Assembly (NCBI RefSeq): GCF_949987535.1
Contig: NC_080067.1
Span: forward strand, 26,254,039-26,318,038
Origin: Balaenoptera acutorostrata
Lineage: Eukaryota > Chordata > Mammalia > Artiodactyla > Balaenopteridae
Length of the DNA stretch: 64,000 nt
Direction: 5' to 3'
Positions 54,435-64,000 of this stretch are shown here, in pieces. The stretch's first letter is position 1, and every line of letters starts with the position of its first letter. The notes under the pieces are model-generated. The model did no database searches, had not been told where the DNA came from, and saw only the letters and a program-made list of their open reading frames with translations. Made by a program: the position numbers and the translations under genes.

Positions 54435-54862
54435 TGTATCAACGTCCCAGGGCTGCTGTAACAAACACAAAGCAAATGGTGTAAACAACAGAAACTTATT
54501 GTCTCACAGATCTGGAGGCTGGAAGCCTGAAATCAAGGGGTTGACACGTTGGTTCCTCCTGAGGGCTGTGTGGGAGAATCTGTCTTTCTCCCGGTTTCTG
54601 GTGGCCTCAGGCGTTCCTTGGTTTATAGATGGCATTCTCCTTGTATCTTCACATCACCTTCCCTCTGTAAGTGTCTCATTCTGTGTCCAAATTCCCCCTT
54701 TTATTAAGGACACGGTCATGTTGGATTAGGGACCACCCTAATGACCTTATTTTAACTTGATCATGGGCAAAGACTCTTTCCAAATAAGGTCACATTCACA
54801 GGTACCGGGGTTTAGGACTTTAACATCTTGGTGGAGGTAGGGGGCACAATCAACCCGTAACA
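54435..54862 (-). mobile_element. MLT1-type ERVL-MaLR solo LTR (antisense)
   Basis: The antisense LTR order is clear: 'ccagggctgctgtaacaaac', 'aacagaaacttattgtctca', 'cagatctggaggctggaagc', 'ggattagggaccaccctaat', 'gaccttattttaacttgatc' and 'ggggtttaggactttaacat'. On the minus strand it starts TGTTAC. Flanking GCAGA (54430-54434) and GCTGA (54863-54867) are a probable 5-bp target duplication with one mismatch. There is no internal viral sequence, so it is a solo LTR. Confidence 0.88.
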
Positions 54863-54869
54863 GCTGAGA

Positions 54870-55105
54870 TGCTGCCTTTGTGTCTGAATCTGTGCTGGAG
54901 CTGTGGATACGTTGGCTGCCACAGCTGATGGAGATACACTCAGGGTGTGGGACAGCTTCGTTTCAGATGGAGAATAGAATCCTTCACTCTGAGATCTTGA
55001 GCTCTGGACCAGCCCACAAAGGAAGCGTCTCTGTTTGGGGGGGGAGGGGGGAACAGCGCCTGAGCTTCTACCATCTTTCATTCCATTTGCATTATCCTTT
55101 TCAGA
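54870..55105. other. Unique sequence
   Basis: A G-rich run (55036-55050) is the only feature. Confidence 0.4.
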
Positions 55106-55109
55106 GGTA

Positions 55110-55325
55110 GCTGAACACTAATTGAGCTCTTACTCTTGGCCTAGAACTGGTTTAAGGGCTTTATAATATTAGCTGATTGAACCCTCATAATGTCCATAGG
55201 GGGTGGATATTAGCATGAGACCTGTTTTACAGACAGCAAGTAACTTTCCTGAGCTCACTGAAATGACAGAATTGGGATGAAAACTCAGGCACTCTGACTC
55301 CAGGGCCCAAGCCCTTAATTCTAAA
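55110..55325 (-). mobile_element. MIR SINE (antisense)
   Basis: 'ttgagctcttactcttggcc', 'tgattgaaccctcataatgt', 'acagcaagtaactttcctga' and 'tgaaaactcaggcactctga' are in antisense MIR order. Confidence 0.83.
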
Positions 55326-55368
55326 TTCTTGATAATGCAGATTTTAACACACACACCCCCAAACCCGC

Positions 55369-55475
55369 CCAGAGCTTCTGATTTAGAAAATCTGAGCTAG
55401 AGCCCAGGAATCTGAATTTTAAGAGCACCTGTAGTGATTCTGATGCAGAGTCCACGGTCCACACGTGGATAAACA
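55369..55475 (+). mobile_element. MER5A-type hAT-Charlie fragment
   Basis: 'agagcttctgatttagaaaa', 'gaatctgaattttaagagca' and 'gtgattctgatgcagagtcc' resemble the MER5A interior and 3' half. Confidence 0.55.
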
Positions 55476-55479
55476 GTGC

Positions 55480-56865
55480 CCTCCTGTTTCCATGGAAATG
55501 ACTTTGTCAGATAAGGTGCAGCCCTCCGGGTAGCCAGAGCAAGCACCCTGGTTTTCCTCTCACTTCTCTGACCGCTGTCTCTCTCCTCTCAGGCACGTAG
55601 CGATGGGTCTCCGTACACACCCACTCCACTCTCTTCTCCACACAGCAGCCAAAGGAATCTATTTGCAATACAAACCTGGGGCCACATATCTGTCTGTGAC
55701 CCCGTAGCTCCTAGAAAAAAAACTGCGTCCATAACACTGCCACAGGGCTTCCGGGAGCCATTCGTGCTCATGCCTGGGTTTAAGTCCGAGCTGTGCCAAT
55801 GGAGCAAGTATTTTAAGCCCCCTGAGCCTCGTCTATAAGGCAGAAATAGTAACATCACTTCCACAAGGGTGGCAGCCAAGATGGAACGTGGCAATGCACA
55901 GAACATGTCCAGTTCCACTCGTGGCCCCTAGGGGGCGCGCAGTCAGAGGCGGCTTTCATGGTAAGCGCACCCTCGGAATTTCCAGCCCTGTGTGACCACG
56001 AACTCATCGGATAGCTCTTATTTGCTGGGCCCTAGAAAGATGTGTAATAATTGTGCAAAGACTAGGGCCCTTTACTGCACAGGTCTGGCACTAGTTCCTC
56101 GGGGGCTTTTCCAGCCCGAGACCCAGGAGAGCACGCACCTTGTAGAAAAGACGGGGGAAGTGTAGACCATCCTTCCTCCAGGCCTGAAGGTTCTCAGTGT
56201 ACAGATGCCAGGCCCTCCGCTTCCCCAGCCTGGCCAGCTGCTCTCTTAATCTGCTGGGCACAGCGCTTGTCTTGTCTGCTGTTTCCAAACAGACAGTGGG
56301 GCGTTGTGGTCTCTTCTTGACTAATGAGGTGGGAGCAGAGATGAGGGTTCTGGCCGCCTGACGCAGATCCGCATATGCTGCTCCGTTAGGAGGGAACGGG
56401 GATGTGTCCTGCTATGCGGTGTTTCCTCTCGGCAAAGCTGCCCTGTGTCAGCGGCCATGAGCAGCAGTACCATACCATCTGCCTCTTGGACAGTGGTTTG
56501 TGGGTTTGAGGAGGGCAGCCCAGGTTTGAATGTGGCCCTCGGAAGGTTGATACCTTGTCTGTACCATAAGGGGCTGGATTGAAGCATCTCAAGAATGTTT
56601 TTTCCGTTTGGATGATTTGTGCTTTTTTAAAATCCCAAGGAGATGCCTGGCCCCATGACCAATGTTCTGTACTGACCTGCTATGCTTCTCTCTCTGCTTC
56701 CTTCTCTCTCTCCCCTCCATCACCACCCCATTCTCCAAGGAAAATGTATTAAGAAGACCAGAAGAGACCCTTTGGAATTACAGTGAGATTTGGGAAGAGT
56801 CATTACAGGCATTTAGTTTGCTGATCAATTGCTCTTAGAATCTTAAAGCTAGAAGGGACCATCCA
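55480..56865. other. Unique sequence around a CTCF-like site
   Basis: It is GC-moderate and repeat-poor. The only specific feature is the CTCF-like motif at 55921-55940. No exon is recognised. Confidence 0.4.
55921..55940 (+). promoter_or_regulatory. Predicted CTCF binding site
   Basis: TGGCCCCTAGGGGGCGCGC (55922-55940) carries the CTCF core AGGGGGCGC preceded by a CC-rich left half, on the plus strand. CTCF is the vertebrate insulator and loop-anchor zinc-finger protein. The site is not inside a recognised repeat. A second, out-of-register CTCF-like string (CCACAAGGGTGGCAG) lies at 55861-55875. Occupancy cannot be judged from sequence. Confidence 0.58.
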
Positions 56866-56868
56866 GCT

Positions 56869-57015
56869 CAGTGGTTTTCCAATCTGGCTGTGAATGAGCA
56901 TTACCTGGGGAACTTGAAAAAGATGCCAGTTCCGAGGTCACAAACTAGACCTACTAAATGACATCCCTGGGACCAGGGTCCACGAATCTTTGCATTCAGC
57001 TTGGCATTGTGCTTC
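56869..57015 (+). mobile_element. MER5A hAT-Charlie element
   Basis: It starts 'cagtggttttccaatctggc', continues 'gagcattacctggggaactt' and reaches 'gaatctttgcattcagc'. This is MER5A in sense, with terminal inverted repeats partly decayed. Confidence 0.78.
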
Positions 57016-57019
57016 CTCA

Positions 57020-57270
57020 GAGCCATGGGGGCCTTGAAATGGAGTTTGGAAGTTTTCATCCTTAGCTGAACTGCATGTGCTCTGTGGTTCCCACACGTAG
57101 AATAGAACCCCTAGACCACTCAGGTATTCAAACTATGCAAGACAACTGCTTGGGGCATATGTTACTGAATGGTCATTATTCCAGCAGCTGCACTGCAGTT
57201 GATCTACACCCATCTGGCCATGGTTTCCTCATCTCTGAAAGTCAGACCTGGTCCAAGCAACAGCACTGCA
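57020..57270. other. Unique sequence
   Basis: Nothing recognised. Confidence 0.4.
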
Positions 57271-57274
57271 TTAT

Positions 57275-57440
57275 GCAGGAGAAAGAGCCCAAGTTTTGGG
57301 GTTGGACTTAGTTCAGACACTGGCTCCACGACTGACTAATTGTCTGGCCTTGAGCAAGGTTCAAGTGTCCCCCAGTTTCCTTTCCTGAAAATGAGTACAA
57401 ACGGGTTGACCTTGCAGGATTTCTGTGAGAATTCAAGGAG
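57275..57440 (+). mobile_element. MIR SINE
   Basis: 'tttggggttggacttagttc', 'agacactggctccacgactg', 'ttgtctggccttgagcaagg' and 'cagtttcctttcctgaaaat' are in sense MIR order. Confidence 0.85.
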
Positions 57441-57444
57441 ATGG

Positions 57445-57725
57445 TGGTCGTGAAGTGAGTGGTGTGTGAAGCATCAGGGTTCTTCCCCCACTCCCCTGGC
57501 TATAGCTCGGATGTGTCCCTTTATGGTCTTGCTGAAACTAGTACTTGCCTAGCAGATGTCTTCCTAAAGCATGCCTTGCATATTGGTCCAGGCAACCTTG
57601 TAAAGTAGACCTGACTTTCAGGAGTTCTAATGTATTTCTTACACGAATTTCACCTTCCCCTGCATATGGAACATTGTAATAATCTATGCTGACTAGATTT
57701 GCAAATGAGTGCCAGAGAATGAATA
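57445..57725. other. Unique sequence
   Basis: Nothing recognised. Confidence 0.4.
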
Positions 57726-57729
57726 AAAA

Positions 57730-57903
57730 GGGTTAAAATTTTATAGAATAGTCTTATTTTTTGTAAAAAAAAAAATTAAAATGAAAATAATAATAATATG
57801 TATACATATAGAATGATTGTATATGCAAAGAGAAGGCTTTAAAGAATAGGATTAACAGTAGTTTGCCTGCAGGGTGAAATTATAGAGCATTCTCATTTCC
57901 TTT
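57730..57903 (+). mobile_element. Possible old L1 3' end
   Basis: A-runs, 'tgtatatgcaaagagaaggc' and 'gcctgcagggtgaaattata' resemble the tail region of an ancient L1ME element. Tentative. Confidence 0.4.
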
Positions 57904-57904
57904 T

Positions 57905-58530
57905 TGTGTTTTCATAAACTTAATTTTTTAGAGTAGTTTTAGATTTACAGAAAATTTTCAAATGATAGTACAGAGAATTCCCATAAACCCCACTCTCAGT
58001 TTGCCTTATTATTAACATCGCACATTAATATGGTACATTTGTTACAATTAATGAACCAGTATTGATAGATTCTTATCAACTAAAGTCCACACTTATTCAG
58101 ATTTTCTTACTTTTTCTTTAATGTCCTTCTTTTATTCTAGGATCCCATCCAGCACGCCACATTACATTCAGTCATCCTGTCTCCTCAGGCCCCTCTTGGC
58201 TGAGACAGTTTCTCAGACTGTCCTTGGTTTTGATGACCTTGACAGTTTTGAGGTAGACTGATCAGATATATTAAAGAATGCCCCTTGATTGAGATTTGAA
58301 TCATGTTTTTCTCGTGATTAGACTGAGGCTATTAGTTTTGGAGAGGAAGATCACAGAGGTCCAGGGCCATTTTCATCACATCATATCAAAGATACATACT
58401 GTCAACCTGACTTGCCACTGTTAAATTTGACCTTGGTCACCTGGCTGAGGTCATGTTTATCAGGTTTCTCCACCGTAAATGTAGTTGTATCCCACCCCCC
58501 TTTTCCATACTATACTCTTTTGTTTATTGT
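57905..58530 (-). mobile_element. Old L1M fragment (antisense)
   Basis: 'tagttttagatttacagaaa', 'atggtacatttgttacaatt', 'ttttgatgaccttgacagtt', 'catcacatcatatcaaagat' and 'cacctggctgaggtcatgtt' are landmarks of an antisense ancient L1 3' region. Confidence 0.82.
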
Positions 58531-58639
58531 TCCATATTCTCTGAAGTTTTTTCTTTTTTTCTTTCAATGAACATAATTATTTTGATGATCAGGGAGAATA
58601 GAAGTATTTTCATTTTGGAAAAAAAAAAAAGACAGAGTC

Positions 58640-59170
58640 TCATCAGACCTTCATCCTTTCTTTATGTGTTGTTGTGGCTTGATTTTCACACTATTGCACA
58701 CGGCTCCTCCAGAAGTCCCTGCAGGGAGTGGTCTGGCTGCAGCCTCAGTTCCTGCTGAGTGTGACCCTGACCTTGGCCCCCGCTGCTGGCTTTGTGGAGC
58801 GTGTATCTTGCAGCGTAACTTCCGACGGAGCCGCCTGAGCGACTCCATAAATCAGCCGGGAGCCTTGCCCTCACTGTAAAAGTGAAAGGGACTTTCAGCT
58901 GCGCTTTCTCCTTTCTGCCCAAGGTAAACAGGGTGTAAATCTTGCTGAAGGAGAAGTTCGTATCCATCCACCTGAAAACACCCCAGCAGCTCGGAAGACA
59001 ATCTGCTCCACACCTCCGTCCACTTAAAACACACAGCCCCCCGCCCCAGGCCGGGCACATTGTGTCCAATTCTCAGTGGGATGAAGGAGTGAATTATAGC
59101 AGTTTCCTCCCTTCTCTTATCCCTGGCTTTTTGTCAAAGAAGCAAGTGAGAGTGACGCATTGAAAATGGA
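58640..59170. promoter_or_regulatory. Candidate conserved non-coding block (CpG-retaining)
   Basis: A repeat-free stretch with retained CpGs ('cagcgtaacttccgacggag', 58811-58830) and 'actccataaatcagccggga'. A strong 5' splice-like AAGGTAAAC lies at 58921-58929. Both strands are open for 70-127 codons, but no protein family is recognised, and the plus frame ends at 58879, before the splice-like site. It could be an enhancer or a non-coding exon. Confidence 0.3.
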
Positions 59171-59174
59171 CAGC

Positions 59175-59545
59175 TTTTCACATGGTACCAGTTTCCTGGT
59201 CACCTGTAGCAGCCACACTGTCCTAAAATTCACTATCCTTGTTTTTTGTTTGTTTGTTTTGCCAAAGAAACAGTTTTCCAGAGTGAGTCTGAGAGCAGGT
59301 GTCTAACTGCTCTGCTTTAAAGAGAGCCTGGTGCAGAAGGCAAGGTTCAGAAGGGATATTGTGGGGTCTGGGTGCACCGGATGGATGGCCCGTGGACTGC
59401 ACTTTGTTTATTTAACACCTAAAAGAGGAGAAAAGAGTCTTCAATCATACCTTGTTGTGGCCTGTCTTCCTGGCCCAGGTAGCATTCCCCTGTGAATATG
59501 GAACATTCTCAGCAAATTTCGCAGCTCTGGGTGCTTGCTGTCTTC
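59175..59545. other. Unique sequence
   Basis: A (TTTG)n-like run lies at 59240-59258. Nothing else is recognised. Confidence 0.4.
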
Positions 59546-59550
59546 TCATG

Positions 59551-59764
59551 CAGAGGTTCTCAACCTTGGCACTACTGACATTGTGGACAGAATAATTCTT
59601 TGTTGTGGAGGACTGTCTTGTGCATTTAGGATGTAGCAGTATTCCTGGTTCCTACCTACAAGAGGACAGTAGCACCACTCCCCCCAAGTTGTGACAATCA
59701 AAAATGTCTTCAGACATTGCCAAATATCCCCTGAGGGGAAATCACCCTCCGTTGAGAACCACTA
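59551..59764 (+). mobile_element. MER20 hAT-Charlie element, full length
   Basis: Termini are 'cagaggttctcaaccttggc' and 'cgttgagaaccacta'. The interior reads 'ataattctttgttgtggagg', 'gcaccactccccccaagttg' and 'tcttcagacattgccaaata'. This is a complete non-autonomous eutherian MER20 of 214 bp. MER20 copies have been reported as endometrial cAMP/progesterone-responsive regulatory sequences in placental mammals. Whether this copy acts so is unknown. Confidence 0.93.
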
Positions 59765-59954
59765 TTGTAAAGGGATAGGTATCTGCCTAGGCCCCGTACA
59801 GTGGAACACATTTACAACCCTTAGGTATGCTTGTGTTTCAGCTTGAGGGCTGGGAGATACAGGCAGTTCCTGCCTGTGTAGGGCAAATGACTTGCTAACC
59901 ATTAACTGCAGAGGTTTGAAATCAGGGAGGCAGTCCCCATCAAGATTCCTGTTC

Positions 59955-60440
59955 TAGTTATCTATTGCCGTGTAACAAAGCACCCCAAACTTAGTGCAGT
60001 AAAGCAGCAACCATTTCTGGTTGCTGTGGATTTTAGGAGGGGACTTTTTGTCCCTGTTCTCAATGTCCCTGCCTCAGAAGGAAGATTTGAAGGCTGGGAG
60101 GGACTTGACGCCTGGGACCTAGAATCATCCAAAGCTGTCTTCACTCACATGCCTGGCAGTTGATGCTGGCTGTCATCTGGAACTAAGCTGGGACTGTGGA
60201 CAGATCATCTACTTGTGGCGTCTCCATGTGGTCTGGGCTTCCTCACAACATGGTCGCCTCAGGGCACTCAGATGCTTACATGATGTCTTGGGGTTCCAAA
60301 GGTGACTATCAAAAGACAACCAGGTGGAAACTATCTTGCCTTTTATGACCAGGCTTTGGAACTCACATGGCATAGCTTCCACTGTGGTCAGAACCACTCC
60401 CAGATGGGAGGAGGGTCAAAGTCACATTGTATGAAGAACA
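59955..60440 (-). mobile_element. LTR-type repeat (antisense), MaLR-like
   Basis: 'tagttatctattgccgtgta', 'acaaagcaccccaaacttag', 'ctcacatgcctggcagttga', 'tgctggctgtcatctggaac' and 'aaagtcacattgtatgaaga' match a common eutherian LTR-like repeat read in reverse. I cannot settle the subfamily. There is no internal viral sequence. Confidence 0.68.
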
Positions 60441-60444
60441 CATG

Positions 60445-60895
60445 GGTGGGGTATGTTATTGTAGCCTCTGTCCCAGTTCCCTCCCTGACTTTATCTTTCG
60501 GTAATAGTGTTTCCTTCACCCCATCCCACGGGCCCTGATGCCTGACTCTCTTCTCTCAGGCTCTCTGCTCTCCTTTATTTCACCACAGAGGCTCCCCCAT
60601 AATCAAAGAGGTTGAGTTGAAATTACCCTCTAGGTCAGCTAGAAAGGATGATACTCGTGTTTTGTTTGGTTTATTCCCTCTCAATATCTCCAGTGGCTCT
60701 GAGAACCTTTTGATTCTCAATTCTAGAGGTCCTAAGAATAGCTAACTCCATTTCACCTTGAAAAAGCTCATTTTAAGGCAAAACCACAGCATTGGTTACT
60801 GTGAGGTTAGCTCAAGAAAGAATTTTGGGACTGATGTACTTGAAATAAGATTTCACAGAAATCTTTGCATTTAAGAGACTGTCTTAAAGAGTGAA
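60445..60895. other. Unique sequence
   Basis: Nothing recognised. Confidence 0.4.
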
Positions 60896-60899
60896 CTTG

Positions 60900-60975
60900 T
60901 GTCTTCCAGAGTCTACCAATGTGCAGGTGCACACATTAGGTTCTTAATAAGTGTTTACTGAATAAATGTTTCTGA
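60900..60975 (+). mobile_element. L2 3' terminus
   Basis: 'ggtgcacacattaggttctt' followed by 'aataagtgtttactgaataa' is the L2 3' tail. Confidence 0.55.
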
Positions 60976-61304
60976 CCTCAGTCACCAAGCATTTTATTAT
61001 ACTCAGTATTGTCAATATTAGAGGCTTGTGAGATTTTCCTTAAACCTGGAAGATCTAGACAAAATAGAAATAGAATATGAAGTTTTACTCCTCTTTAATC
61101 CTCATGCAAATCCTGGTTACATTGAGTAAGTTCATATGATTATTCTGTTAACTTGAGTTTCTAGGCTGTGGCCATAGCTAAATTTTTGCCTGGGATAGTT
61201 TTGAGCCAGTGCTGCAAGTAGTCTGGTATTGCTGATGTATGTACAGGCCGTTGTTTGTTCCTGGCTGAGGACTCACTGGTTTGATCATTCAACTGTCTTT
61301 ACTA

Positions 61305-61390
61305 ATTGCTGTGTGCTCAGACTTATGCTAAGTGTCAGGCATGGGTAACCATCCAAAAGAAGGCAGACCCTGCCCTCAAGTCTCAGGGCT
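61305..61390 (-). mobile_element. L2 fragment (antisense)
   Basis: 'ttgctgtgtgctcagactta', 'tgctaagtgtcaggcatggg' and 'cagaccctgccctcaagtct' fit an antisense L2 end. Confidence 0.48.
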
Positions 61391-61496
61391 GCTTCTTGCT
61401 TCCTTTGTTTGTCTGCTGTGTTTATTTCCAGTTGGTTATGATTAGCACATTCTTCCTTCTCCAGCCTTCTCTCTTCCCATTCTTTGCCTTGCCTGG

Positions 61497-61900
61497 TGTA
61501 TCAGTCCACTATATTTTTGGTAATGCTGCATAACAAGCCACCCCACTTTTTGTTGGCATACAAAAACAAGCATTTATTTACTACTTACTTGTCTGTCATC
61601 ATCTGGAGTCTGGCTGATTTAAGCTGAGTTCAGTTAAGATAGGGTTAAAGTTTGCTCTACACATATCTCATGGCTGGGCCTGAGGTGTTCTGAGACATGT
61701 TCTCATGGCAAAAGGCAAGGGCAAAGAGAGCAAATCTGATTGTGTAAGCATATTTTAAGCCTCTGCTCACATTGTGTCTACTAATATACCAATGGCCAAA
61801 ACGAGTCATGTTCTCAGCCCAAAATCAAGTTGCATGCCAATAGACTCCTCCTAGGAGGCAGGGGACAGTGCTTGAATATTTACTGAGAAGTGATCTAATC
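61497..61900 (-). mobile_element. MLT1-like LTR (antisense)
   Basis: 'gctgcataacaagccacccc', 'acaagcatttatttactact' and the distal 'aggaggcaggggacag' follow the reversed MLT1-like consensus (ttactgcgtaacaaaccacccc ... aggaggcggggat). The middle part is diverged and boundaries are approximate. Confidence 0.65.
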
Positions 61901-61904
61901 TATC

Positions 61905-62265
61905 ATGCCCAGTACTTCTTCTACAAGTGTCATACTCTTTCTGGCCTCTGGACCTTCATATGCCATCCCCTGGACCTGAAATTCTCTCCCTTTGGAGGTC
62001 AAAATATCCCAGTCCCTGACTCATCTTTTAAGAGTCCAGGCAGGAGCTGCTTCCTCTGGGACACCTTTCCTGATAACACACTTAGGTTCCTGGACCAGTC
62101 TCCGGGTTCCCATAATATTCTGCATATCCTGCACCAAGTGGATGTATCTGTTGGTCTCTATCACCCCCACCATTCCATCCATGAGTGTTGAACCACATCT
62201 GAGTCACCATTCTTTTCCTGGCATACAGCACAAGCTCAAAGGTTTTGAAAAGCAAATGCACGCTG
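61905..62265 (+). mobile_element. L2 3' fragment
   Basis: 'ggaccttcatatgccatccc', 'ctggacctgaaattctctcc', 'ctgcttcctctgggacacct' and 'ttcctggcatacagcacaag' are consecutive L2 3' landmarks. Confidence 0.75.
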
Positions 62266-62269
62266 TGTT

Positions 62270-64000
62270 TGTGACATTGGGTGAGGGGGTTGAGATCTCT
62301 CTACACTGACAGCTCTGGGGAAGCACAGATAGAACTGGGCTTTCAACATTTCCAAGTGGGAGGGCCATTTGTAATGAACCATCCGAGCTGTCTGGGCATA
62401 TCTGACTGTGTCCAACAAATGCCATCTGCTTTGGAGGCATGTGGAGACTGGGAAATCAGTGGTGATCGTGTGGCTTAGGTTCTGTACTGAGGGCATCAGA
62501 TCCTCACTTGCCCATTTTGAATTTTTTCCTCGTATCCTGATTTAGATAGGGAGTAGGTCTGATTAGCTGCCAGTTTGTTCCCCAAGTAGTAGGCTTGGAG
62601 GATTTGAGGCCAGGAGGCATTGGGTAGATATGGGCTGTTTTATGCAGGATCTGTCATCAGTTTGTCATTGGTGTTCCTGTGTTGATTATTTTGGTAAAGG
62701 GGGTGGGGGTGGGAATGTGGAGCAGAAGGCCGTGCATGTGGTTAAAGGCAGTAACATGTGTGGCTGCCACTCATCTCTGGAAAATTCCAGAAGCGATAAG
62801 GAGGGTGGAGGGGACAGACTTACAGGCTGCTTTCAACCCACTTCAGCTTCTTCCAAAGCCTTTCACTGTGAATGACCAATTTGAAGGTAACTCAATTATC
62901 TGTGTTTGCCTGTTCAGTGTGGTACTCTTAGATATAATAGCCCATCATCTCAGCTTTCTGAAACCACGCATATCTTCTCAGGCTGGGTCTTCATCCAGAG
63001 AAGTGAGTGGAGACATTCAAAAGGCTCTTCCAAATCAATACACAGAATATGAGAGATGGCAGGGAATGGCAGAGCCCCAACCCCTGCTACCCCTTCTTGT
63101 GTCATTTCTAATTCCCCTAGGCAGGCAAACATTCAGATGAGTCTCACCAACTCAGTGGTGTTTTCTCCATGCCAGCTGAACTGGCCTTAAAATTCATCAG
63201 GCAAGATACCACTTTGTTTATGCAAATTTAGAATTTCATGGTAGCCAAGTCCATGCAGCCACCCTGCATATAATAGCCCAAACAAGTTCTTTTGGGTATC
63301 CTCATTTAGAGACGGGCTACAGGGAGCTATTATAAGAACTTATGGGACAGGTACAGGGTGTGTCTGGCACCTCTGTCTTGTCTTCAGTGACCCACTCTGC
63401 TTGTTGCTCTCATTTGACCACTCTACGTATCCACAGCCCTGGGCTGTGCTTTGCCTGCCTACCTTCCCAGTTCTGCCCATTCAGATCTTCTGGGCAGCAT
63501 CCCCTGATAGCACAAGGGCATTGCACAGTGTAGGAGTTATTCAATAAGCTTGTTATTAATAAGGATTATTAAGCTTGTTATCAATAAGGATTGAATTATG
63601 AGAATTAAGTACGTTTAGTAACAAGAGTCAAATATGCAGAAACTCGGAAGTGAGCCATTTTCAATCCCTTCTTATCTAAAATTGGGGCTGAAAACTTTCT
63701 TTGAGTCTCTCTGTACAGTCAGCCTCTCGGTTTCCCTAATGACTCTTAATCAATGACTTTATCCTTCAGCATCTTATGGTGCTCACCTGCAAAAATGAGA
63801 TAATGACAACCTTGAATGTGGCTGTGAGGATTATGGGTAATGGGTAGAGAGTGAAACGCACGTGGCCCTCATTAGATGATCCAGAATCTGAAATAATGGT
63901 TAAAATTGGGACCCTCCATCTACCAACCCACTTAACCTGCTTAAGCTAGTATCATAGACTTCCCTGTAATAGTCCCTAGGTCACCATATTTTTATTTTCT
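62270..64000. other. Unique sequence, no gene recognised
   Basis: The 153-codon frame at 62679-63140 has no recognised domain. 63750-63850 has faint MIR spacing ('aaaatgagataatgacaacc'). A 25-bp tandem pair lies at 63546-63592. Confidence 0.4.
63546..63592. repeat. 25-bp tandem duplication
   Basis: AAGCTTGTTATTAATAAGGATT (unit of 25 with ATT) is repeated at 63571 as AAGCTTGTTATCAATAAGG and onward, with one mismatch over 22 bases. Confidence 0.93.

Noticed and set aside
1..64000. Bacterial or phage-type systems (operons, CRISPR, defence islands)
   Set aside because: The repeat content is mammalian throughout. No dense coding, ribosome-binding sites or regularly spaced repeats are present.

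Overview
The window looks like non-coding DNA from a placental mammal, most probably a cetacean (hippopotamus is the closest alternative). The diagnostic evidence is a set of tRNA-Glu-derived CHR-type SINEs at about 20933-21255, 25415-25550, 36230-36557, 37458-37747 and 38323-38682. All start with a 'cttccctggtgg'-like head, carry Pol III A- and B-boxes, and end in 'cccaacacagcc' plus an A-rich tail. Cetartiodactyl-type L1 3' ends (23578-24274, 30648-30989) and a mariner-type palindromic MITE (8369-8459) fit the same lineage. The rest of the repeat load is standard for eutherians: MIR, L2, old L1M, hAT-Charlie elements (MER5A, MER20) and MLT1-type MaLR LTRs.

I found no convincing protein-coding exon, tRNA, rRNA or CRISPR array. 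The open frames in the window are short, end at random, and mostly run over repeats. The only recognisable protein homology is transposon-derived: decayed L1 ORF1 and ORF2 on the minus strand between about 43.4 and 46.9 kb, and L2 sequence at 6.7-7.85 kb. The window is therefore best read as an intergenic or deep-intronic stretch.

Layout. 0-6.5 kb: mostly unique sequence with L1M, MIR and L2 relics. 6.5-11.4 kb: a long L2, the palindromic MITE, decayed antisense L1M, and a hAT element and an L1 fragment each nested in older repeats. 11.4-20.9 kb: L2/MIR-rich, with an AT-rich unique block at 14.4-15.3 kb. 20.9-24.7 kb: an L2 split by a SINE, a 118-bp near-identical direct duplication, and a second L2 split by an L1. 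24.7-36 kb: low repeat density with several AT-rich, homeodomain-motif-dense blocks that look like conserved regulatory DNA. 36-39 kb: three CHR SINEs within 2.5 kb. 39-42 kb: unique sequence plus MIRs. 42.7-48.9 kb: a long 5'-end-bearing but RT-deleted L1, next to an older L1M. 49-64 kb: unique sequence with MIR, L2, MLT1, MER5A and MER20 relics, a GT-rich minisatellite, and a strong CTCF-type motif at 55921-55940.

The observations most worth a second look are the 118-bp duplication (21844-21961 and 22998-23115, two mismatches), the MITE hairpin whose arms resemble the bovine miR-2284/2285 family, two clusters of homeodomain-type sites (24726-24823 and 28381-28482, the second followed by three short perfect inverted repeats), and the CTCF-like site. 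All family names come from recognition of consensus motifs by eye. Subfamilies, divergence and evolutionary conservation could not be computed.
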